The translations under genes were made by a program, and so were the position numbers. A stretch of DNA of 64,000 nt from Nitrospira sp. (lineage in GTDB: Bacteria; Nitrospirota; Nitrospiria; Nitrospirales; Nitrospiraceae), in contig JAVYIN010000007.1 of NCBI GenBank assembly GCA_035968315.1, positions 404,996-468,995 on the forward strand. Direction: 5' to 3'. Within the stretch, counting starts at the first letter, position 1, and each line of letters begins with the position of its first letter. The notes beneath the pieces were generated by a model. That model searched no databases and had not been told where the DNA came from. It worked only from the letters and a program-made list of their open reading frames with translations. Of the stretch, positions 8,156-17,017 are shown one piece after another.

Positions 8156-9247
8156 ATGGAGGTCGTCATAGCTGCCGCACCGCCTGTACCCAAAAAGCGG
8201 CTCAATCTGTTTGAACGGTATCTCACCCTGTGGGTCGGCCTCTGCATGGTGGGCGGTGTGCTGCTCGGCCAAATGGCGCCGGGTATTGTCCAGACGCTCC
8301 GCACCTGGGAGTTCGGCGAGGGGAGTCACATCAATTTCCCGATGGCCGTCCTGATTTGGCTCATGATCATTCCCATGATGATGAAAGTCGATTTCGCGTC
8401 GATCGCACGGGTGCGTGAGCGGCCCACGGGATTGGCGGTCACGCTCTTCGTGAATTGGGTGGTCAAACCCTTCTCAATGGCCCTGTTGGCATGGATCTTT
8501 TTCAAATTCCTGTTTGCTCCGTGGATAGGCCCGGCGGAGGCGGACCAGTACATCGCCGGCTGTATCATCCTGGCGGCGGCCCCCTGCACGGCGATGGTCT
8601 TCGTCTGGAGCTATCTGACGGATGGCGATCCGGCCTATACCCTGGTGCAGGTGTCGGTGAACGATCTCATCATGCTGGTGCTCTTTGCGCCGATCGTGGG
8701 TTTTCTCGTGAGTGGGGCCTCATCCCTCTCCATTCCCGTACCCGTCCTGTTCTATTCCGTACTGGCGTTCATTGTGATTCCATTGGTCATGGGTTCCCTC
8801 GCACGATCATGGCTGGTCCGTCAGCAGGGCGTCCGATGGTTTGAAGCGGAGTGTCTCCCGCGTTTTGCGCCCGTGACGATCATGGCGTTGCTCCTCACTC
8901 TCACCATGATCTTTGCTTTTCAGGCCGACAATATCCTCGCCAAGACCCTCCATGTTGTGTTGATTGCCGTGCCGATTCTTGTGCAAGTGTACTTCAACTC
9001 GTCGCTGGCCTACGGACTGATGAGGTGGTTCCGGGTTCCGTACGCGGTGGCGGCGCCAGGAGCCTTGATCGGGGCGAGTAATTTCTTTGAATTGGCCGTG
9101 GCCACGGCGATCGCCTTATTCGGGCCGGAGTCCGGCGCCGCCTTGGCGACGGTAGTCGGCGTGTTAGTCGAAGTGCCGGTGATGCTCTCGGTGTGCCAGG
9201 TCTGCAATCGCACCAGGCATTGGTTTCCCGCACAGGAGGCCGTATGA
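8156..9247 (+). CDS. acr3: ACR3-family arsenite efflux permease
   Basis: Inner-membrane As(OH)3/H+ antiporter of the bile/arsenite/riboflavin transporter superfamily; 363 residues, about ten hydrophobic helices. The hallmark helix GCIILAAAPCTAMVFVWSYL carries the conserved Cys needed for arsenite transport, followed by DPAYTLVQVSVNDLIML; the later block ALIGASNFFELAVATAIALFG is also family-typical. ATG at 8156 chosen because GGAGGAG (8144-8150) sits 5 bases upstream; an upstream TTG at 8141 has no ribosome site. The stop overlaps arsC by 4 bases (ATGA). Confidence 0.95.
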   Translation: MEVVIAAAPPVPKKRLNLFERYLTLWVGLCMVGGVLLGQMAPGIVQTLRTWEFGEGSHINFPMAVLIWLMIIPMMMKVDFASIARVRERPTGLAVTLFVNWVVKPFSMALLAWIFFKFLFAPWIGPAEADQYIAGCIILAAAPCTAMVFVWSYLTDGDPAYTLVQVSVNDLIMLVLFAPIVGFLVSGASSLSIPVPVLFYSVLAFIVIPLVMGSLARSWLVRQQGVRWFEAECLPRFAPVTIMALLLTLTMIFAFQADNILAKTLHVVLIAVPILVQVYFNSSLAYGLMRWFRVPYAVAAPGALIGASNFFELAVATAIALFGPESGAALATVVGVLVEVPVMLSVCQVCNRTRHWFPAQEAV

Positions 9248-9660
9248 AACCGCGCGTGTTGTTTCTCTGCACGGGCAATTCCGCGCGCAGCCAGATGGCG
9301 GAAGGGTGGCTGCGGCATCTGGCGGGCGATCGCTTCGAAGTGTTCAGCGCGGGCACCCACCCGGTCGGTCTGAATCCCGGCTCAGTAGAGGCCATGGCCG
9401 AAGCCGGGATCGACATTGCCGGGCACCGGTCGAAAGGTGTTGGCGAATTGGCCGGCCAGTCGTTCGACTATGTGGTGACGGTCTGCGACCGGGCGAAGGA
9501 AACCTGCCCGCTCTGGCCGGGCCGAACGACAGTGATTCACTGGAGCTTCGACGATCCGGCGGCTGTGGCCGATGCCGATTTGCGGCGGCAGACATTCCGG
9601 CGGGTGCGCGACGAAATCGCGGAGTCGATTCGTGGATTCCTAAAAGAGCGGCAAGGGTAA
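9244..9660 (+). CDS. arsC: Arsenate reductase, low-molecular-weight phosphatase type
   Basis: 138-residue cytoplasmic ArsC related to low-Mr protein tyrosine phosphatases. The active loop CTGNSARSQMAEG (Cx5R) starts at Cys9, and the redox pair region VTVCDRAKETCPLWPG carries the two further cysteines used to release arsenite through an intramolecular disulfide, the thioredoxin-coupled mechanism. DDPA near residue 104 supplies the catalytic Asp. It converts arsenate to arsenite for ACR3 export. The start codon overlaps the acr3 stop, so translation is coupled. Confidence 0.95.
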   Translation: MKPRVLFLCTGNSARSQMAEGWLRHLAGDRFEVFSAGTHPVGLNPGSVEAMAEAGIDIAGHRSKGVGELAGQSFDYVVTVCDRAKETCPLWPGRTTVIHWSFDDPAAVADADLRRQTFRRVRDEIAESIRGFLKERQG

Positions 9661-9661
9661 A

Positions 9662-10702
9662 CTAAGCGGTGACCGTTCCGCCGCAGGAGGAGCCAGCCCC
9701 TGCCGTGCAGCCATAGCAATGGTTGCGCGTCACGATCGGGCGTCGATTGAGGCGGGTCGGATCGAAGTCGCGGATGTGGGGCGATGTTCCGGAATCCACG
9801 GGCAGATCCAGCATCTGGTTGAAATCGCAATCGAAGAGCTTTCCGTCCCAGCTCACCGATAAGGTATAGCGACACATCACCCCGGCAGCGGCGGCGGGAT
9901 TGAAGGCGTTGGCCAGCCGCTCCATATAGTGCTCATAGTTGCCGCTCTCCACCAGAAACTCCAGAAACCGGCTCACCGGCATGTTCGTGATGGTGTAGAG
10001 GTGGTTGAATTCCACTCCATGTCTGGCGCGCAGTTCTTTCCTGAACTGGGCTTCGACGGCTTCTTGCTTGGGAGGCAGGAAGGCGCCGACCGGATTATGC
10101 ACGAGATTCAAGCGCAAACCGCTGTCAGGCCGGCCGTATCCCAGCCGGTTCAAGAGGCGCAGCGCCTCAATCGACTTCTCGAAAATGCCCTCGCCGCGCT
10201 GTGCGTCGGTCTGGCTCGCCCGGTAATAGGGGAGCGAGGCGACGACTTCCACCCGATGGGCAGCCAGAAAATCGGCGAGGCCTGCCTGCGATGGGACCAG
10301 CAGGATCGAGAGATTGCACCGGTCCATCACCTGCCTGCCGAGTGTACGCGCCTGCTCCACCAGCCAGCGGAAATTCGGGTTCAATTCTGGCGCGCCCCCG
10401 GTGATATCGACCGTCGGAATATCGGTTTGGGCCAGCGCCGCGATGCACAGTTCCGCCGTCTCTCTCGACATGCTCTCGGTCCGGTCCGGTCCCGCATCGA
10501 CGTGGCAGTGTCGGCAGGTTTGATTGCAGAGTTTCCCCAGATTGATTTGGAAGACCGTCATGCCGGTGGCGTGGAGCGGCGACAGCCCAGCCTGCGAGAG
10601 TGTGGCGTCGAAGGCGGGAATGCCGGCCGTCGAGTCCAGAATCCGCAGCTGTTCGACCGAGGAGGCCAGCGGATTCTGACGGCTGAGGAGTGTGAGCGCC
10701 AT
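9662..10702 (-). CDS. arsS: ArsS-like radical SAM enzyme of arsenosugar biosynthesis
   Basis: Radical SAM protein with CNQTCRHC (Cx3Cx2C) binding the 4Fe-4S cluster, followed by HVDAGPDRTE and DITGGAPELNPNFRWLVEQAR, typical of the ArsS group. The C-terminal domain ends in HCYGCTAGAGSSCGG, a Cys-rich tail also seen in this group. ArsS acts after ArsM to transfer a 5'-deoxyadenosyl moiety to a methylated arsenical. ATG at 10702 chosen, 8 bases after the arsM stop; a GTG at 10738 would overlap arsM. 346 residues. It runs tail-to-tail with arsC with a 1-base gap. Confidence 0.9.
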   Translation of the reverse strand: MALTLLSRQNPLASSVEQLRILDSTAGIPAFDATLSQAGLSPLHATGMTVFQINLGKLCNQTCRHCHVDAGPDRTESMSRETAELCIAALAQTDIPTVDITGGAPELNPNFRWLVEQARTLGRQVMDRCNLSILLVPSQAGLADFLAAHRVEVVASLPYYRASQTDAQRGEGIFEKSIEALRLLNRLGYGRPDSGLRLNLVHNPVGAFLPPKQEAVEAQFRKELRARHGVEFNHLYTITNMPVSRFLEFLVESGNYEHYMERLANAFNPAAAAGVMCRYTLSVSWDGKLFDCDFNQMLDLPVDSGTSPHIRDFDPTRLNRRPIVTRNHCYGCTAGAGSSCGGTVTA

Positions 10703-10710
10703 CGGCGTGC

Positions 10711-11898
10711 CTAGCAGCAGCCGCCGCTGGGGGTGCAACTGGTTGCCGCGCCGCCGACCGGCTCGCCGGCCCGATTGAGAATGGCGAAGTGCGGGGCGTA
10801 TCCCTCTGTGGCAAGAACCGTGAGGGTTCTATCGCAGATTTCCTGAGGCTCGCCGCGTCGAAACACATGGTGATCATCGTCCTGCGCTTCCACGAAGGGG
10901 CCGGCCAGCAGGGCGAAATCGCCTTTCCACACGCAGGGTGTTTGTTCAGGCAGCACGGCGGTCCATCGCGGATCGGTCTGGCCGAGCGTGACGGGCTCAG
11001 TCGATAGGATCACGTGCGCGGCAAATGGCGGCTGGCTTAGCAAGAGTGCCGCTTCCGCGGTGAGTGCTTGTGGAATCCCACGCCGATACGTTGTCCCGAG
11101 TTCATCCACCACGCAGCTGAAGGGGCCGCGCAACGTGGCGTAGCGAGTCGTCGGCACACCGGGTGCCTTGGCCAGCTTGTAGCCGGTGAGCGTCACGGAG
11201 AAAAAGTGGATGCCGTCGATCCGCTGCCAGGGCGACGACTTGATCAGATGGATGCCGACAAACCCCGCTTCCGTCATGCCTGCCATATAGTCGGTGAGTG
11301 TCAGGGCGCCGGAGAGGCAGTCGCCCCACTTCTCCGCGTCGTGAACGAGATATTGCGGCACGGGCTGGTCGGCGACGATATCCGAGATCGTGAAGCGCCC
11401 GCCTGGCTTGGCGACGCGGAACATTTCACGGAAGACCTTGCGCTTATCCGGGGCCAGATTGATCACGCAATTGGAGATGATCAAATCAACCGTGCCGTCC
11501 GCTACCGGCATGGCGTCGGCCATGCCTTTCCGGAATTCCACATTGGAGGAGGGATAGCCAAGATTGCCGGCCACGATCACGGCGTTCCGGCGCGCGATCT
11601 CCAGCATCGTATCGGTCATGTCGATCCCGATCACATGGCCGGTCGGGCCGACCAGGCGCGAGGCCTCAAAACAGTCGATGCCGCCGCCGGATCCGATGTC
11701 CAAGACCGTTTCCCCGGCGCGCACCGTTTTCAGTCCGGCCGGCGTGCCGCAGCCATAGGAGATCTTGAGGACTTCCTCGGGGATAAACGATTTGAGATTG
11801 GCCATGTCGTAGCTGGTCGGGCAGCACATCTGCTCGCCAGAACGGGCGGCCTTGGCATAGCGGTCGCTGACTTTCTTCTCGATTTCGTCTATCGGCAT
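10711..11898 (-). CDS. arsM: ArsM arsenite S-adenosylmethionine methyltransferase
   Basis: 395 residues. Class I methyltransferase domain with the SAM motif VLDIGSGGGIDCFEASRLVG near residue 65, a Cys pair in EQMCCPTSYD, and the region SNCVINLAPDKRKVFREMFRVAKPGGRF containing another expected As(III)-binding Cys. The C-terminal third is an extra domain ending CTPSGGCC, longer than minimal ArsM proteins. It methylates arsenite and pairs with ArsS downstream for organoarsenical synthesis. GAGGA ribosome site upstream of the ATG. No ArsR-type palindrome was seen in front of arsM, so its control may differ from the arsR operon. Confidence 0.92.
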   Translation of the reverse strand: MPIDEIEKKVSDRYAKAARSGEQMCCPTSYDMANLKSFIPEEVLKISYGCGTPAGLKTVRAGETVLDIGSGGGIDCFEASRLVGPTGHVIGIDMTDTMLEIARRNAVIVAGNLGYPSSNVEFRKGMADAMPVADGTVDLIISNCVINLAPDKRKVFREMFRVAKPGGRFTISDIVADQPVPQYLVHDAEKWGDCLSGALTLTDYMAGMTEAGFVGIHLIKSSPWQRIDGIHFFSVTLTGYKLAKAPGVPTTRYATLRGPFSCVVDELGTTYRRGIPQALTAEAALLLSQPPFAAHVILSTEPVTLGQTDPRWTAVLPEQTPCVWKGDFALLAGPFVEAQDDDHHVFRRGEPQEICDRTLTVLATEGYAPHFAILNRAGEPVGGAATSCTPSGGCC

Positions 11899-12328
11899 CG
11901 TGTCCTCATCATGGGGATGGTCTAGGGAATGCGATTATGTACCAACCCCTCCCGATCTGCGTCAACCGGGAGCTGATGGATGTGGCGGGAATCATGGGGG
12001 TAAAGACACCCACTGAGCACCACCCTCGGCCAGTACCGCGACGAGAGGTTCAGCCGCATGCCAGGCCGGACGATAATGATCGTGAATCAGGGGTGAGGAA
12101 GCTGGTTGGACAAATCACTCGTACGGACAATGGGTGAGACTGAAAGACGGTGAAGAAGGAGAGGGTGTAAATAGATTGCGAGCCTGTCGTTCGCAGCCCT
12201 AACGTATTTGAATTCTGCCCCGTATTGCGACTCCGCTAAATTTGAGAAAACTCCCAGAGGATCGCCATCTAACTAATCCTACCGCTTCGCATGATTTCTC
12301 GCGTTGAATAGCGTATGTTTCCCCTAGA
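11899..12328. other. Intergenic region at the edge of the accessory island
   Basis: 430 bases between divergent arsM and the SIR2 gene. Base composition shifts to AT-richer from about 12170 onward, marking the island boundary. A 66-codon frame at 11937-12137 has no ribosome site or recognisable domain. No tRNA, direct repeat or integrase site was recognised. Confidence 0.4.
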
Positions 12329-13330
12329 ATGAGTGACGATATCCTTCCCATACCTCGCATTCCTGAGGGGCTCCGTGAGGCTGCTCAGCGAGGCGTCTTG
12401 ATACCGTTCATTGGTGCAGGCGCCGCACGAATCGCAGGCTGTCCTGGCTGGTCAGAGTTTGCTGACGGAGCACTTCGACATTTTATTGATCAAGGAAAAT
12501 TTTCTCATAAACAACTGGCTCAAATTTCCCATCTGAATCCACGAGTAAAGTTGTCGATCGCTTTAGGACTCGAAAAGGAGCATGCGACCCATATCGATTT
12601 TCGTAAACTATTGCACCCGTCAGGAAAGAAAGACCACATTAAGGGGCGGAAGCTTTTTGCGAGTCTGTCCAAACTTGGAAAGACATTTGTTACGACCAAC
12701 TATGACGAATGGCTTGATGAAGAGATCGATTTGCCCCCAGTTGCTGCAGTGGTCGCATTCGGCCCAGCAGCGCCAGCCACTACGAACACACGGACCGTTA
12801 TTCATAAAGTTCATGACCTGACGCTGGCTAATCTCAATAAACCTAATACGGTTATCCATCTCCATGGCTCATTGGTAAACCCCGATGGCATGATCCTGAC
12901 TACGCAACACTATGTGCGTCATTATGCCAATGACAGGCTTTCCGGAAATGCTGAGAAGGAAAATCGAGTCCTGACTTTTCTCGAGCATCTCTTCAATGAA
13001 AAAACCGTTTTATTTGTTGGTTATGGCTTGGAAGAACTCGAGATCCTCGAATATGTCATCCTTAAGGCTCAACGCCCTCCTGGTGGGGTGCCACATGAGG
13101 CAAAGCACTACATTCTTCAAGGCTTCTATTCCCATGAACATGAATTAATGCGTAGCCTTACACGATACTATCTTGATGAATGCGGGATTCAGCTCATTCC
13201 GTTTCTTCGGGACAACAAGGACTGGGATCAGCTCCTAGAAGTCTTAGAGGAATTCGCACGCACTGCTCCTGCATCAAACCTGCAATTCTTGCAAGAGTTC
13301 AAGGAGATGGGGGAGCTTCTGAATGACTAA
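12329..13330 (+). CDS. SIR2-like NAD-binding domain protein, putative defence effector
   Basis: 333 residues. The SIR2-like motifs are complete: IPFIGAGAARIAG (Gly-rich NAD loop, residues 25-37), TTNYD (122-126, with the Asn needed for NAD hydrolysis in defence sirtuins), HLHG (177-180, catalytic His of the HG pair) and LFVGYGLEELEIL. No membrane segment or signal peptide. Many SIR2-like proteins in bacteria deplete NAD+ on phage infection (Thoeris ThsA, DSR, short-Argonaute partners), so an NADase effector is plausible. The stop overlaps the next ORF by 8 bases, indicating a two-gene unit. Codon use is visibly AT-richer than the flanking arsenic genes, a sign of transfer. No clear Shine-Dalgarno at this start. 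Confidence 0.82.
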   Translation: MSDDILPIPRIPEGLREAAQRGVLIPFIGAGAARIAGCPGWSEFADGALRHFIDQGKFSHKQLAQISHLNPRVKLSIALGLEKEHATHIDFRKLLHPSGKKDHIKGRKLFASLSKLGKTFVTTNYDEWLDEEIDLPPVAAVVAFGPAAPATTNTRTVIHKVHDLTLANLNKPNTVIHLHGSLVNPDGMILTTQHYVRHYANDRLSGNAEKENRVLTFLEHLFNEKTVLFVGYGLEELEILEYVILKAQRPPGGVPHEAKHYILQGFYSHEHELMRSLTRYYLDECGIQLIPFLRDNKDWDQLLEVLEEFARTAPASNLQFLQEFKEMGELLND

Positions 13331-16199
13331 GCTCACGGCAAAACAAGAATCGTTCATCGCCCTTATGCTCAAGAGCGAAGAGCATGCGCGTAGAGGCTTC
13401 GATGTTCTCCTTGCGCGGCCTGGATACGAAAAGCTGTTCGACGCTCTTGAAGAAGCGGGGCTTTTTAATCCAAGTCGTAACCCTGCCCCTATTCCTGCAG
13501 GAGAGCCTGGGTACGTTCGAATCCCTTACTGGGATGCTCTAGATTATCTTGAAGCCGTTGCAAAGTTGTCTGGCGAGAGGAACGATATTCATCTTGCCGA
13601 AAATGTGTTGGCGGTTGTCAAAACTGTTAGCGAAGCCTTTGAAGAAAATCCGAGTACCCGTGACAACTACCATACAAATCGAAAGTTTGCTGAAATTCTC
13701 GGTTTTGTTCCGACGACTACCATTACGGAGGCTCACCTCAGTTTTATTCCTGAATGGCTTGAAGGGAAATATGATCAAGGCATGGTTTGTCACGCTCTCA
13801 GTAAGGGGGCAATGCATCGCTTTCTGGGAAGCCAGTCACCTGACGATTGGATCAAAGCATGCACCATCCTTCGTTACTGCACCGCCGTTATTTGGATCGA
13901 TGAAGCAGCCCTTGGAGAGAAACGCAAGCGGCCGGCGACGGTTACTGAAGACCACTGGTTAAAAGAACTAATTAACCACCACACCAAAGAATTGGGCAGG
14001 CGAGCCGGGAAGCTTTCCGCTGAAATTCTTCTCGATCGCCTCCGTGAAGTATTCGACCAACAACGCCGAAATGTTCCGAGTTGGCTACATCGTCCAGCGG
14101 TTGAAGACAACGCTCAAAACCATGAATGGCTTGGACCTGAAAATCGATTTGTAGATGGCCTCCGCGATGTCCTGCTGAGCTGGGTCGATAGTGATACATC
14201 AACAGCCAAACCATTCATCGAAAAACTGCTGACTGATACGTCAGAGATGGTTCGCCGCATCGGAATCTATGTCATAGGTCAAAGATGGGAAATCTTAGGG
14301 CAGCTATACAGCCCTCTTGTTCACGAAAATTTTTTCACAGACGGTCACCTACATGAACTCTACTGTCTCCTAAAAAACCAGTTTGAGTCATTTAGCGCCT
14401 CTGCCAAGGCCTCGACTATTGAAGCCATTCGACACCTCGAACAGGCGACAACAGACGAAGAGCATCTGCGACAGCTAAAGCGAGTTCAGCGGAAGTGGCT
14501 TTCTGCTGTCATAGGGAAAGGCTACGAACCTGCGGACCAATGGTTTAAGAGCCTGATGACAGAGCATGATCTCGGCGGTGTGTCCGAGCATCCAGAATTT
14601 CATTCCTATATGGAAATTCAGCGTGGACCAGGTCCATCTCCATATCAGGTTCAGGAACTGCTCGCTTTTGCAGAACTTGGGAGCGTTGTTGAAGAGTTAA
14701 ATAGTTTTCAGGAATTGGACACATGGCGAGGCCCGACCGTACGTGCGCTTGTGGATTCGTTGGAGGAAGCCGTAATACTTGCCCCTACTACGTTTCTCAA
14801 GCTGCTACCAAAATTCGTTTCTGCGAAGCGTCCATTTCAATTCGGAGTCATTGAGGGATTTAGGCGTCTCTGGATTGATGCCGATCAAACCAGTCAGTCT
14901 ATTGACTGGAACACAGCCTGGGAAGAACTGATTCGTTTCTTCGAGCAACTGATCCAAACATCTGACTTCTGGACTGAACAAGTTATCGAAGATCACAACA
15001 GGACACCAAATCGAGACTGGATTCCTCCGGCAATCGCTGATTGCATTAAAGCCGGAACACGGAGTGACAACAAAGCTTACTCTCCATCCTTATTATCTAG
15101 AACATGGGCGCTTCTGCAAATTTTGCTTGATAAGTTAGAGTACATACAGGATGCCCCCAGGTCCGATGCAACGAATCAAACTATCAATTGGCCTAGAGGA
15201 AAGGCGATTGAAGCTCTGTTTATTCACGCTCTCAGAGAATGTCGTGTAGGCGATCAGACTCGGAAGGAGCACTCAGGCGTTTGGGAAATCATGAAGCCCA
15301 CTTTTGATGCTCAACTTGCCAAATGTCAGAACGCGAATTTCGAATTTTCAACCATGGCAGGGAATTATCTTCCCAATCTGGAATACATGGCCCCCGAATG
15401 GCTTCGGGTTAACATCGGAAGAATATTTCCATCCACCTTTCGCGACAATCTCAAATGCGCGCTCGATGGTCTGGCCTATACGACAGTTTCCGATTCACTG
15501 TATGACCAGCTTGTTAAAAGTGGCGTGATTGAGTTGGCTCTCTGTGATCAAGACACGGACAGACGTGTTCGAGAGAGACTCATCGAACGAATATCCCTAG
15601 CTTATATTTCGGGCAATGAGCAGCTCGACTCACCAATATTTGGCTACCTATTCCAACCACAACACCTTGAAGATCTCCAGGATGCATGCGGTTGTTTTTG
15701 GGACATCAGAGAGGAGCAGTTATCGCCAGAACACATTGCACGAATACTCCAATTCTGGGATCGCTGTGTAGGATGGAGTCGTGGCCTCCCCACTCCCCCA
15801 ACAGCACTCCTATCCAGCCTGAGCAGATTGAGTTGTTATCTTCAAGGTTTGGGCTCACGAGAAACAGAATGGCTACTTGCCGTCGCGCCCCATGTGAAGG
15901 TTAATTACAATTATGATTTCTTCCTGGAAGAGCTTGATAGATTGGTGGATACCAACCCTACTGAGGTCAGCACTGTCATGAAGGCCTTCCTTGATTCATA
16001 CCTGCCAGATTACGATTTCGAGGACAGACTCAAGTCAATAATCAGGAAGCTTGCTCAACTTGGAAAGCGACAAGATGCGATTAACTATGCGGAGAAACTT
16101 AGGCACCTTTCTGGCATGCTTGAGCTATACACGAATTTGGGAGAAATAGCGGGGAAACGTCAACGTGGACTCAATGTGGAAGAGTCAAAAAGTGGCTAA
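13323..16199 (+). CDS. Large protein of unknown function coupled to the SIR2 gene
   Basis: 958 residues, predominantly predicted helical, with no P-loop, HKD, nuclease or membrane motif that I can recognise. Helical-repeat-like texture throughout (for example SEMVRRIGIYVIGQRW near residue 310, and NWPRGKAIEALFIHALREC then MAGNYLPNLEYMAPEWL in the third quarter), suggesting a scaffold or sensor. The C terminus (DAINYAEKLRHLSGMLELYTNLGEIAGK) looks TPR-like. Overlaps the SIR2 gene by 8 bases, so translation is coupled and the products probably act together, with this one sensing and SIR2 as effector (inference). It may belong to the DUF4020-type partners of SIR2 genes, but I cannot confirm that. 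AT-rich like its partner. Confidence 0.8.
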   Translation: MTKLTAKQESFIALMLKSEEHARRGFDVLLARPGYEKLFDALEEAGLFNPSRNPAPIPAGEPGYVRIPYWDALDYLEAVAKLSGERNDIHLAENVLAVVKTVSEAFEENPSTRDNYHTNRKFAEILGFVPTTTITEAHLSFIPEWLEGKYDQGMVCHALSKGAMHRFLGSQSPDDWIKACTILRYCTAVIWIDEAALGEKRKRPATVTEDHWLKELINHHTKELGRRAGKLSAEILLDRLREVFDQQRRNVPSWLHRPAVEDNAQNHEWLGPENRFVDGLRDVLLSWVDSDTSTAKPFIEKLLTDTSEMVRRIGIYVIGQRWEILGQLYSPLVHENFFTDGHLHELYCLLKNQFESFSASAKASTIEAIRHLEQATTDEEHLRQLKRVQRKWLSAVIGKGYEPADQWFKSLMTEHDLGGVSEHPEFHSYMEIQRGPGPSPYQVQELLAFAELGSVVEELNSFQELDTWRGPTVRALVDSLEEAVILAPTTFLKLLPKFVSAKRPFQFGVIEGFRRLWIDADQTSQSIDWNTAWEELIRFFEQLIQTSDFWTEQVIEDHNRTPNRDWIPPAIADCIKAGTRSDNKAYSPSLLSRTWALLQILLDKLEYIQDAPRSDATNQTINWPRGKAIEALFIHALRECRVGDQTRKEHSGVWEIMKPTFDAQLAKCQNANFEFSTMAGNYLPNLEYMAPEWLRVNIGRIFPSTFRDNLKCALDGLAYTTVSDSLYDQLVKSGVIELALCDQDTDRRVRERLIERISLAYISGNEQLDSPIFGYLFQPQHLEDLQDACGCFWDIREEQLSPEHIARILQFWDRCVGWSRGLPTPPTALLSSLSRLSCYLQGLGSRETEWLLAVAPHVKVNYNYDFFLEELDRLVDTNPTEVSTVMKAFLDSYLPDYDFEDRLKSIIRKLAQLGKRQDAINYAEKLRHLSGMLELYTNLGEIAGKRQRGLNVEESKSG

Positions 16200-16395
16200 T
16201 CAACTCGTTTTTACCTGTTTATTCCCCGCAATGAGTACAATTACTTTCGGCGGATGTGAAAACATGGGTAGGCAGAATAAGAGACGGGATGCATGATGAA
16301 TGCGAAAAGCGTCTGTCAGGTCTTTCAGCTTCTGTAGTCTCGATACCTGGTAGGATTTGGCTCTATGGCCTGCTGCCGGTTTAGTTGACACCATC
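16200..16395. other. Short non-coding gap between the 958-residue gene and the IS3 remnant
   Basis: 196 bases; a 64-codon minus-strand frame has no ribosome site. The last 15 bases (TTGACACCATCCTAC) abut the transposase remnant and could hold one end of the former insertion sequence, but no matching inverted end was found. Confidence 0.3.
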
Positions 16396-16618
16396 CTACG
16401 CTAATTCCGCCTGTCGTTCGAACTCCATTGGACTGAGATACCCCAATGTGGAGTGCCGCCGACGGGGATTGTAAAACCGCTCGATGTAATCGAACACATC
16501 GGCTTTCGCCTGGTCTCGCGTGTGGTACAGCGTTCGCGCGGTACGTTCGGTCTTCAGCGAGGAGAAGAAGCTCTCCATCGCGGCGTTGTCCCAGCAGTTG
16601 CCGGAGCGGCTCATGCTA
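16396..16618 (-). pseudogene. IS3-family transposase OrfB, C-terminal remnant
   Basis: About 72 codons matching the end of an IS3-group integrase: SMSRSGNCWDNAAMESFFSSLKTE, with the last Glu of the DDE triad in AMESFF, then FDYIERFYNPRRRHSTLGYLSPMEFE. The normal protein is about 280 residues; homology stops abruptly near 16618 where an unrelated sequence begins, so the element is truncated and inactive. It sits between the SIR2 unit and a toxin-antitoxin pair and marks past transposition here. Confidence 0.88.
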
Positions 16619-16705
16619 CAGCTGAATATAAGGGGTCGGATACCTTTGTTCGCACAAAACCATGCGGAGACGGACAGCGCATGGGGAGGTTCTCTTCTAG
16701 TCTGA

Positions 16706-17017
16706 CTATGCCGCGCCTTTGCGCGGCTCTTGGTGCAGCGCCTCGGCGACGGCGCGCGGATTGCGCGCGGCTACACGGAGGAGGGCCAGCGCCGGGCCGT
16801 CTGGCGTCCGTCGGCCTTGCTCCCAGTTGCGAAGAGTAGCCACGCTGACGCCGATCATGAGGGCGAATTCAGTCTGTGAGGCCTTGAGCGTCTTTCGAAC
16901 GCTCTTCACATCGGCCGGTCGAAACGTGGTGACTCGGCCGGGCTTCAAGGTGCCGCGCCGGATGCGTCCTGCCTGTCGGATGCTGGTAAGTAGCTCTTCG
17001 AATGCTGCCTCTTTCAT
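16706..17017 (-). CDS. XRE/HigA-type antitoxin with helix-turn-helix
   Basis: 103 residues. The helix-turn-helix lies at about 38-95: VKSVRKTLKASQTEFALMIGVSVATLRNWEQGRRTPDGPALALLRVAARNP. This matches the NadS/HigA antitoxin group. The preceding 35 residues probably contact the toxin. The start overlaps the upstream toxin stop by 4 bases. In such pairs the antitoxin represses its own promoter; here that is inferred. The gene order (toxin first) is that of higBA. Confidence 0.85.
   Translation of the reverse strand: MKEAAFEELLTSIRQAGRIRRGTLKPGRVTTFRPADVKSVRKTLKASQTEFALMIGVSVATLRNWEQGRRTPDGPALALLRVAARNPRAVAEALHQEPRKGAA

Noticed and set aside
11937-12137. 66-codon frame between arsM and the SIR2 gene
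   Set aside because: No ribosome site, His/Arg/Pro-rich product and no domain.
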